The notes under the pieces were generated by a model. The model was not told the origin of the DNA. It did no database searches and saw only the letters and a list, made by a program, of their open reading frames with translations. From Ignavibacteria bacterium (GTDB lineage: Bacteria; Bacteroidota; Ignavibacteria; Kapaibacteriales; UBA4661): a DNA stretch of 7,303 nucleotides. This document shows positions 1 to 5,219 of the stretch, one piece after another (the first letter of the stretch is position 1; each line of letters begins with the position of its first letter). The position numbers were made by a program, and so were the translations under genes. The stretch spans positions 1 through 7,303 of the forward strand of contig JAAFHM010000238.1 in the NCBI GenBank assembly GCA_013298375.1. Reading direction: 5' to 3'.

Positions 1-1
1 C

Positions 2-46
2 ACTGTGCGTATCACGATTGATGTTGATGCGGCGGGGTTTGTGTGA
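2..46 (+). CDS. Possible 3' end of an upstream gene (partial)
   Basis: Reading from base 2 gives TVRITIDVDAAGFV and then TGA at 44-46. The alternating hydrophobic/polar pattern resembles a terminal beta strand, and the codons (GCG, GTG, ATC) fit those of the neighbouring genes. Fourteen residues are too few to identify a family. The call rests only on an open frame from the window edge and plausible amino-acid texture, so chance is a real alternative. Confidence 0.3.
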   Translation, partial: TVRITIDVDAAGFV

Positions 47-155
47 TGTGCTTCTTCCGCTTACAGCACCCCTTATAGTGTGTGCGCTTCACAACTTTTT
101 TTATTTGACAATCATTATTCAAAAACTCGACACGAATGGTGATGAATCTCTGCAT

Positions 156-181
156 AAATCGTTTGTGGGATTGAACGATTT
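156..181. promoter_or_regulatory. Inverted repeat (8-bp arms) upstream of malQ
   Basis: AAATCGTT (156-163) pairs exactly with AACGATTT (174-181) around a 10-nt loop. It could be a repressor operator or a weak AT-rich hairpin. It stands about 145 nt before the malQ start. No protein binding can be inferred from sequence alone. Confidence 0.3.
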
Positions 182-212
182 TCCCTAGATTGCGACGGTC
201 TCACAGCGCCAG

Positions 213-227
213 AGCCATTTGATGGCT
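213..227. promoter_or_regulatory. Short palindrome AGCCAT-N3-ATGGCT
   Basis: A perfect 6-bp dyad with a 3-nt centre (TTG), lying about 100 nt before malQ. A second small dyad follows directly at 230-251. As DNA it could be an operator half-site pair. As RNA it would make a tight hairpin in the malQ leader. Arms this short also occur by chance. Confidence 0.25.
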
Positions 228-326
228 TGAAGAGCAGCAATCACGGCTCTTTCGGCGTAACGGTGAGCAAAACTCTACTGTGCATAACATTCTTATCGTT
301 ATTTTCACCCTCAATTATTCGGCATT

Positions 327-1889
327 ATGGCTTTGACACCTTTCCAACGTTTGTTCTCGCGCTCTGCGGGCGTTTTGGCGCATATCACCTCGCTTCCGTG
401 CCGTTTTGGTATTGGCGATATGGGCAAATCTGCGTATCAGTTTGTTGATTTTTTGAGCGCTGCCAAACAGCGCCTCTGGCAGGTACTACCGCTTACGCCG
501 ACGGGTTACGGCAACAGTCCATATTACTCCTATTCTGCAATGGCGGGTAATCACTTGCTTATCAGTCCCGATATGCTGAAAGAGCGTGGATATTTGTCGG
601 ACGGCGACCTTGCCGATGTGCCGAGTTTTCCTGATGCGCACGTGGATTTTGGCAAGGTTATTCCCTTTAAGATGGATATTCTCGAAAAAGCCTTTGCCAA
701 TTTTAGCAAGAATGTTTCCAAAAAAGACAAAGCGGATTTTGAGAAATTTTGCAAAAACAATGATTCCTGGCTTCCAGATTTTGCGCTCTTTGTAGCGCTC
801 AAAGACGGGAAATATAACGGTCAACCATGGGACAAATGGGAGCAGCCCGACCGCCTCTGCGAGAAAAAAGCGATGGACGCTGCCCGCAAAAAATACAAGC
901 ACCTTATTGAGCTTCACACCTTTTTGCAATACGAATTTGCCACGCAATGGCTGGCGTTACGCAAGTACGCTAACGATAAAGGCGTTGCCTTAGTCGGCGA
1001 TATTCCAATTTTTGTGGCGTACGATTCTGCGGATGTTTGGTCGAAAAAAGAGGCATTTCGCTTGGACGATAATGCTATGCCGACGCACGTTGCGGGCGTT
1101 CCGCCGGATTATTTCTCGGTTACGGGGCAGCTTTGGGGAAATCCGCATTACAACTGGGCGCAAATGGAAAAAGACAAGTATTCATGGTGGGGCGACCGCT
1201 TCCAAAAATGTATCGAACTCTACGATGTCGTGCGTGTTGACCACTTTAGAGGCTTTGAAGCATTTTGGGAAGTGCCGTTTGGTATGCCGAATGCCATGAA
1301 AGGCAAGTGGGTACTTGGTCCCGGAGCAAAATTATTCAACGCAATGAAAAAACGTTTTGGTGATTTGCCCGTGATTGCTGAGGATTTGGGCTTGATAACG
1401 TCGGAGGTGACGGCATTGCGCAAAGAGTTTGGTATGCCAGGCATGAAAATTCTGCAATTTGGTTACGAAGGCGGCGACCCGACCGATGGCTTTTTGCCCC
1501 ATAACTACGAGACCGATTGCGTTGTTTATACCGGAACACACGACAACGACACGACGCTCGGCTGGTTCCAAAGCATCGGCGATGACCGTAAACGCGTAGC
1601 TCTGGAATATCTCCGTGCTTCGAGCGAGCCGGAAGTTGTCTGGGAAATGATTCGTGCGGCGTATCTTTCCACGGCGCTTTATGCGATTGTGCCATTGCAG
1701 GATGTTCTGACCTTGGGAACGGATTTTCGTATGAATTCCCCCGGAAAAGCTGATGGAAACTGGGGTTATCGTTTATTGCCGAATCAACTTGGCGAATGGC
1801 ATATCACGATGCTTTCCAAATTAGCAAAAATTTCTAATCGCCTCGAACCCGTCGAAAAAGCACCGATAACGTTGGAATCTACCATTTAG
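327..1889 (+). CDS. malQ: 4-alpha-glucanotransferase (amylomaltase, GH77)
   Basis: A cytoplasmic enzyme that transfers alpha-1,4-glucan segments between maltodextrins, in maltose/glycogen metabolism. The 520 residues match the usual ~500-residue bacterial GH77 form without the large N-terminal extension. The N-terminus carries RSAGVLAHITSLP (12-24), followed by LPLTPTGYGNSPYYSYSA (54-71). GDIPIFVAYDSADVW is at 224-238 and the loop PPDYFSVTGQLWGNPHYNW at 259-277. The nucleophile is Asp305 in RVDHFRGF (303-310). The acid/base is Glu352 in IAEDLG (350-355). The third catalytic Asp is 406 in GTHDNDTTLGW (403-413). The C-terminus has RMNSPGKADGNWGYR (468-482). The ATG at 327 places the conserved SAGVL block where expected; no Shine-Dalgarno site precedes it. 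It is the first gene of a probable operon with the signalling gene and miaA. Motif match makes the identification firm. Confidence 0.97.
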   Translation: MALTPFQRLFSRSAGVLAHITSLPCRFGIGDMGKSAYQFVDFLSAAKQRLWQVLPLTPTGYGNSPYYSYSAMAGNHLLISPDMLKERGYLSDGDLADVPSFPDAHVDFGKVIPFKMDILEKAFANFSKNVSKKDKADFEKFCKNNDSWLPDFALFVALKDGKYNGQPWDKWEQPDRLCEKKAMDAARKKYKHLIELHTFLQYEFATQWLALRKYANDKGVALVGDIPIFVAYDSADVWSKKEAFRLDDNAMPTHVAGVPPDYFSVTGQLWGNPHYNWAQMEKDKYSWWGDRFQKCIELYDVVRVDHFRGFEAFWEVPFGMPNAMKGKWVLGPGAKLFNAMKKRFGDLPVIAEDLGLITSEVTALRKEFGMPGMKILQFGYEGGDPTDGFLPHNYETDCVVYTGTHDNDTTLGWFQSIGDDRKRVALEYLRASSEPEVVWEMIRAAYLSTALYAIVPLQDVLTLGTDFRMNSPGKADGNWGYRLLPNQLGEWHITMLSKLAKISNRLEPVEKAPITLESTI

Positions 1890-1891
1890 GA
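1888..1891 (+). promoter_or_regulatory. Ribosome binding site for the receiver-kinase gene
   Basis: AGGA overlaps the malQ stop codon and stands 8 nt before the ATG at 1900. It is the only plausible Shine-Dalgarno site before a gene in this window; malQ, miaA, tdk and mod have none. It supports the start at 1900 and suggests translation after malQ termination. Confidence 0.5.
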
Positions 1892-1899
1892 TTTTTACC

Positions 1900-3012
1900 A
1901 TGACGAGCATCCTGATTATTGACGATAACAAGCACATTCGCACACAAATCAATCTCGTATTGAAGCTGGAGGGCTACATAACCTTCATGGCTTCCAATGG
2001 GCTTGAAGGGGTGCAGATTGCTCAGGAGGCTCATCCCAGCTTGGTGATATGCGATATTATGATGCCGGAATTGGATGGTTACGGCGTACTCAGCACCTTG
2101 CGCAGCGATCCGGCAACGGCTGATATTCCCTTTCTTTTTCTTTCGGCAAAAGCAGAAAAGCACGATATTCGGCAAGGGATGAACTTGGGCGCGGACGATT
2201 ATCTTTGGAAGCCCTTCAGCACCGAAGATTTGATTAAGGCGATTCAAGCACGCTTGGATAGGCACGAAACCACGCGCCGCGTGATCTCCCAGCAACTTTC
2301 GCCCCTTGCCGCACTATCGCTGACCCGCGACCGATTTTTGTCCTTGATGACGCACGACCTCAAGAGCGCTTTTACAGGCGTTATCGGGCTTGCGGAATTG
2401 ATGACGGCGAAATATCAGGATATGTCGGCGGAAGAGTTCGACGAAACACTGCAACTGATGAACGAGACGGTTCAATCTACCTACGGTTTGTTGGATTCAT
2501 TTTTGGAATGGTCGCGTTTGCAAATTGGCGGTATGTCTGCCTCGCCGCATAATTTCGACCTTCATTTGAGCCTTTTGCGCGTCACGTCGCTCTTGACCGC
2601 CAATGCAAACAATAAAAAAATCAAACTGCACAATACCATTCCCGAAGAAACCCGCTTGTATGCGGATGAACGGATGACCGAAGCAATTCTGCGCAACCTG
2701 CTCTACAATGCCGTGAAATTCACCAATTTGGGCGGGACAGTGACCATACGCTGCCAAGACGACGACAGCGACAAAACGATGCTCCGCATTGCTGTCGAAG
2801 ATACGGGCATTGGCATTAGCGAAGAAGATATTGTGCGGCTTCTGGAGCCGGAGAACGAATTTACGACGCTTGGCACGTTTGGCGAGAAGGGAACAGGACT
2901 TGGTGTGCTGTTTTGCCGCGAACTTGCCGAGAAAAATGGCGGAACGTTGCGTATAGAAAGCATTAAAAATTACGGCTCCACCTTTTCGTTTACCTTGCCC
3001 AAAGCGCGATAA
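1900..3012 (+). CDS. Soluble response regulator-histidine kinase fusion
   Basis: A two-component signalling protein of 370 residues with no membrane segment, so presumably cytoplasmic. An N-terminal receiver domain (about 1-122) has the acidic pair Asp8/Asp9, phospho-acceptor Asp52 in CDIMMPELDGYG (51-62), Ser82 and Lys104 (WKPF). After a short linker comes a dimerisation/phosphotransfer helix with His152 in SLMTHDLKSAFTG (148-160). The C-terminal ATPase domain has the N-box NLLYNAVKFT (266-275), DTGIGI (301-306) and the glycine lid GEKGTGLG (328-335). The receiver-first order is the reverse of usual hybrid kinases and implies that phosphorylation of Asp52 by another kinase, or by its own His152, controls kinase output. 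The H-box has Ala157 where related HDLKSPF-type motifs have proline. It starts 10 nt after malQ and ends 1 nt before miaA. Input signal and target are unknown, and no separate partner lies in the window. Confidence 0.93.
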   Translation: MTSILIIDDNKHIRTQINLVLKLEGYITFMASNGLEGVQIAQEAHPSLVICDIMMPELDGYGVLSTLRSDPATADIPFLFLSAKAEKHDIRQGMNLGADDYLWKPFSTEDLIKAIQARLDRHETTRRVISQQLSPLAALSLTRDRFLSLMTHDLKSAFTGVIGLAELMTAKYQDMSAEEFDETLQLMNETVQSTYGLLDSFLEWSRLQIGGMSASPHNFDLHLSLLRVTSLLTANANNKKIKLHNTIPEETRLYADERMTEAILRNLLYNAVKFTNLGGTVTIRCQDDDSDKTMLRIAVEDTGIGISEEDIVRLLEPENEFTTLGTFGEKGTGLGVLFCRELAEKNGGTLRIESIKNYGSTFSFTLPKAR

Positions 3013-3013
3013 T

Positions 3014-3991
3014 ATGCCTCCAAAGCGCCCTGACGCTATCGCCATCGTCGGTGCGACTGCCTCCGGCAAAACCGCTACATCGCTTGAACTCGCATTCCTG
3101 CTAGGCTTGCATAATGATTTTGCCTTCCCGATGGAAATTATTTCCGCTGACTCCCGCCAAGTTTATCGCCATCTCACTATCGGCACTGCCAAGCCTTCCC
3201 CGTCGGATTTATCCCTTGTACCACATCATTTTATTGACGAAAAGAATCCTGATGAACGCTTTAGCGCCGGTGACTTTGGCACAGAAGCCGCATTACGCCT
3301 TGCTTCGGTGCGTGAGCGTGGGAAATTTCCCGTGATTGTTGGTGGGGCTGGCTTGTACGTGCAGGCGCTCACCGACGGTTTTTTTGATGAAGCCGCCGGG
3401 GTCAGTAATGATGCGGAGTACGAGGCAGCCGTAGCCACTGAGCGCAAGCGTCTTGAGGATGAATTAGCGGAGCATGGTATTGAACGGCTTATCGAAGAAC
3501 TCCAACGCCTAGACCCTGTTTCTGCCCAGAAATATACCGACCGCAATCCCCGTCGTATTATTCGCGCTTTGGAATACTGCCGCACGGCGGGCAAACCCTT
3601 CTCGGAAGCTCATCAAACCTCGCACGTGGAACGCACCTTTCGGACGCGCTTTTTTGGTGTTCACGTTGACCGCGAGGAACTCTACAAGCGCATCAATGCT
3701 CGTGCTGAAGCGATGTTTGCCGATGGTTTGCTGGAAGAAACCTCGTCCGTGCTTGCAATGGGATATGCACCAACCTTGAATGCCCTGAATACTGTTGGCT
3801 ATAAGGAGGCACTTGCACATTTGCGCGGTGAAATCTCGCTTGCACGGGCTATTGAGTTGACGCAGCAAAACACGCGGCGTTACGCCAAGCGCCAGCTAAC
3901 ATGGTTCCGCCGCGACACGCGCATCGAATGGCTTTCGGGAGCGCCGGAGGAGATTGCGCACCGGATTATTACGCTGATGAGGGGCGGTTGA
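3014..3991 (+). CDS. miaA: tRNA dimethylallyltransferase
   Basis: Transfers the dimethylallyl group of DMAPP to N6 of adenine 37 in tRNAs reading UNN codons, the first step of i6A/ms2i6A synthesis. The P-loop is GATASGKT (13-20). DSRQVY (46-51) contains the conserved catalytic Asp46. Also visible are IGTAKPS (56-62), HHFID (71-75), GGAGLYVQAL (110-119), DRNPRRIIRALE (176-187), NTVGYKEAL (259-267), and the C-terminal signature QNTRRYAKRQLTWFR (285-299). At 325 residues it is slightly longer than the common 300-316, partly because of extra residues (about 31-39) between the P-loop helix and the EIISADS strand. The ATG lies 1 nt after the stop of the kinase gene, pointing to translational coupling. 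It appears to be the last gene of the unit, ahead of the terminator at 4072. Confidence 0.97.
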   Translation: MPPKRPDAIAIVGATASGKTATSLELAFLLGLHNDFAFPMEIISADSRQVYRHLTIGTAKPSPSDLSLVPHHFIDEKNPDERFSAGDFGTEAALRLASVRERGKFPVIVGGAGLYVQALTDGFFDEAAGVSNDAEYEAAVATERKRLEDELAEHGIERLIEELQRLDPVSAQKYTDRNPRRIIRALEYCRTAGKPFSEAHQTSHVERTFRTRFFGVHVDREELYKRINARAEAMFADGLLEETSSVLAMGYAPTLNALNTVGYKEALAHLRGEISLARAIELTQQNTRRYAKRQLTWFRRDTRIEWLSGAPEEIAHRIITLMRGG

Positions 3992-4071
3992 TGATTCGTC
4001 TGGGTGGTGGCACGTGTGAACATCCTGTGAAAAAGGTTATTTTTTACTCCGCGCCCAAAATTGTATTTTGC

Positions 4072-4107
4072 AAGCCGCTTTCCTTCAATCGTGGCAAGCG
4101 GCTTTTT
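4072..4107 (+). terminator. Intrinsic terminator after miaA
   Basis: AAGCCGCTT (4072-4080) pairs perfectly with AAGCGGCTT (4096-4104) across a 15-nt loop, followed by TTTCTC and further T-rich sequence. It lies 81 nt past the miaA stop and would end the malQ-kinase-miaA transcript. It also lies only 24 nt before the tdk ATG, so it shares space with the tdk leader and could act there as an attenuator. Confidence 0.7.
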
Positions 4108-4130
4108 CTCTATTTTCATATCCCCACAGC

Positions 4131-4724
4131 ATGAATACGCCCTTTACCGAACGCCCCGCCACAGAGCGCCATGTTTTGCCTTACGGCTCCATTGAAGTCA
4201 TTGCCGGATGTATGTTTAGCGGTAAAACTGAAGAACTTATCCGCCGCCTCCGCCGTTCGCAAATCGCCAAACAGCGCGTGGAAATTTTTAAGCCCGTCAT
4301 TGATGACCGATACAGCGCGACTGAGGTGGTGTCTCACAGCCAACACCGCATTGCTTCTCGCATTGTCAAGCATTCTTCGGAAATTTTGGCTCACGCAAAC
4401 GAAGCGGATGTGATTGGTGTGGATGAAGCACAGTTTTTTGACGAAGGCATTGTGGAAGTATGCGAAAAGCTGGCAAATGAAGGAAAACGGGTCATTGTTG
4501 CGGGTTTGGATTTGGATTATCGCGGCAAGCCGTTTGGTCCGATGCCATATTTGATGGCAGTTGCCGAATACGTGACCAAGACGATGGCAGTGTGTATGCA
4601 ATCCGGCTTGCCAGCATCGCGGACGCAGCGCTTAACGGCAAGCCATGAGCTAGTCGTTGTGGGGCATACCGACCAGTATGAGGCACGGCATAGGGCTTTT
4701 TATGAGCCGCCGGAGGAGGCATAG
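4131..4724 (+). CDS. tdk: Thymidine kinase, type II (TK1-like)
   Basis: Phosphorylates thymidine to dTMP with ATP in the salvage pathway. The 197-residue protein has the P-loop GCMFSGKT (26-33), IFKPVIDDRYS (52-62), the DEAQFFD box (98-104) with presumed catalytic base Glu99, and GLDLDYRGKPFG (125-136). The lasso-loop region has SRTQRL (163-168) and QYEAR (182-186), where Tyr183 is the usual thymidine-contacting residue. Of the four zinc-binding cysteines normally paired as CxxC and RCRxC, only Cys155 remains. The other positions are Ser158, His187 and Phe190. An in-frame ATG at 4068 is rejected as the start because it would translate the terminator hairpin; family proteins also begin shortly before the P-loop. 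No Shine-Dalgarno site is seen. The thymidine kinase assignment is firm; loss of zinc binding is inferred. Confidence 0.95.
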   Translation: MNTPFTERPATERHVLPYGSIEVIAGCMFSGKTEELIRRLRRSQIAKQRVEIFKPVIDDRYSATEVVSHSQHRIASRIVKHSSEILAHANEADVIGVDEAQFFDEGIVEVCEKLANEGKRVIVAGLDLDYRGKPFGPMPYLMAVAEYVTKTMAVCMQSGLPASRTQRLTASHELVVVGHTDQYEARHRAFYEPPEEA

Positions 4725-4750
4725 CTTCACTTCGACATTGCCGCCATACT

Positions 4751-4770
4751 GAAATGGTAACTATTCAGGT
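4751..4770 (+). repeat. 20-bp repeat, copy 1 (left of repeat cluster)
   Basis: GAAATGGTAACTATTCAGGT here matches GAAATCGTAACTGGTCAGGT at 7173-7192 at 17 of 20 positions, in the same orientation. The last 15 bases also match 5164-5178 in inverted orientation at 13 of 15. It lies just after tdk, before the GC-rich repeat cluster. Chance similarity of this degree is not negligible in 7 kb. The position at a boundary is what makes it worth recording. Confidence 0.4.
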
Positions 4771-4790
4771 GCGTAGAACGCTAGCGTATT

Positions 4791-4821
4791 CGCCCCCTTG
4801 ATAAAGGGGGAACGGGGGATT
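4791..4821 (-). repeat. Palindromic repeat unit A (inverted copy)
   Basis: The 31 bases are the exact reverse complement of 5018-5048. The core CCCCCTT-GATA-AAGGGGG (4793-4810) is itself a 7-bp hairpin with a 4-nt loop, flanked by AACGGGGGATT. Bases 4795-4821 also form a perfect 27-bp inverted repeat with 4864-4890, so the transcript could fold into one long hairpin with a 42-nt loop. That fold would be a strong barrier or terminator downstream of tdk. Confidence 0.85.
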
Positions 4822-4863
4822 AAACGGTTGAACACCGCTTCAAATCTCTCATTGTACACAGAA

Positions 4864-5017
4864 AATCCCCCGTTCCCCCTTTATCAAGGGCAGGGCTGTT
4901 AAGTGCTAAATGGAAGCAAGCAATGATGTGGTTCGTGGCTAATCCCCCGTTCCCCCTTTATCAAGGGCAGGGCTGTTAAGTGCTAAATGGAAGCAAGCAA
5001 TGATGTGGTTCGTGGCT
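4864..5017 (+). repeat. Exact 77-bp tandem duplication
   Basis: Bases 4864-4940 and 4941-5017 are identical over all 77 positions. Each unit starts with the GC-rich core (27 bases), continues with CAGGGCTGTTAAGT, and ends with 36 bases of unique-looking sequence. A third, partial copy of the 27-base core follows at 5018. Perfect identity implies recent duplication, by slippage or unequal recombination at the palindromic core. The core here has a shortened right arm (AAGGG instead of AAGGGGG). No coding content is seen. Confidence 0.95.
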
Positions 5018-5048
5018 AATCCCCCGTTCCCCCTTTATCAAGGGGGCG
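5018..5048 (+). repeat. Palindromic repeat unit D (full-length core)
   Basis: This unit starts with AATCCCCCGTT and has the complete hairpin CCCCCTT-TATC-AAGGGGG at 5029-5046, followed by CGAACGAG. Its exact reverse complement is unit A at 4791-4821. It is the third core in the tandem series, but its right flank differs from the first two. The family looks like a short REP/MITE-type intergenic repeat. No transposase is present to confirm this. Confidence 0.85.
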
Positions 5049-5112
5049 AACGAGTTAAGCGTCTTTACGTCATTGACTTACACTTGATTTAATGCCATTG
5101 CATCTCAAAAGA

Positions 5113-5144
5113 ACTTAACAGCCCTGCTTTATCAAGGGGGCGAA
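5113..5144 (-). repeat. Hybrid repeat unit E (inverted flank joined to core)
   Basis: ACTTAACAGCCCTG (5113-5126) is the exact reverse complement of CAGGGCTGTTAAGT in the two tandem units (4891-4904, 4968-4981). It is joined directly to CTTTATCAAGGGGGCGAA (5127-5144), the right half of the core as in unit D. The same flank is therefore attached to the palindrome from the opposite side, suggesting recombination or inversion at the hairpin core. Confidence 0.75.
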
Positions 5145-5163
5145 TGAGTGGACTTTCCGTGAG

Positions 5164-5178
5164 ACCTAAACAGTTACC
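5164..5178 (-). repeat. Inverted copy of the 20-bp repeat (15 bp)
   Basis: Read on the minus strand this is GGTAACTGTTTAGGT, matching GGTAACTATTCAGGT (4756-4770) at 13 of 15 positions. It stands 41 nt before the mod start codon. With the + strand copy at 7178-7192 it makes an inverted pair around the methyltransferase gene. With 4756-4770 it makes an inverted pair around the GC-rich repeat cluster. Confidence 0.35.
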
Positions 5179-5219
5179 TGAAATGATTCTTTTGTCACCA
5201 TCACAATATTCACGTCGCA

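Larger units (their letters stand above)
47..326. other. Intergenic region upstream of malQ
   Basis: This 280-nt stretch holds no convincing gene. It is AT-rich around 91-130, with a T-rich tract at 94-106 that could end the upstream transcript. A TTGACA hexamer lies at 105-110, but no acceptable -10 box stands 16-18 nt downstream, so I do not call a promoter. Three short inverted repeats (156-181, 213-227, 230-251) lie between this and malQ. The third pairs AAGAGC at 230-235 with GCTCTT at 246-251 across a 10-nt loop. A 73-codon open frame starting at 227 overlaps malQ in another frame and looks like a shadow. Confidence 0.5.

Noticed and set aside
105..110. TTGACA as a sigma70 -35 box
   Set aside because: No matching -10 hexamer at 16-18 nt (128-133 is CGACAC). 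Promoter rules of this organism are also unknown.
486..947. 153-codon minus-strand frame under malQ, and similar antisense frames at 1879-2295, 2497-3069 and 4116-4601
   Set aside because: All lie opposite genes with intact family motifs and show no independent protein signatures.
4068..4130. N-terminal extension of tdk from the ATG at 4068
   Set aside because: It would translate through the terminator hairpin, and type II thymidine kinases do not have such a leader. The ATG at 4131 fits the family.
4804..4818. G-quadruplex in the G5-AAC-G5 segment
   Set aside because: Only two long G runs are present per unit. Perfect duplex or hairpin pairing with the neighbouring C-rich copies is a simpler fold.
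4864..5048. CRISPR-like array (27-base repeats about 50 bases apart)
   Set aside because: The two intervening 50-base segments are identical, not unique spacers, and the repeats are GC-rich hairpins present in both orientations. No cas gene is nearby.
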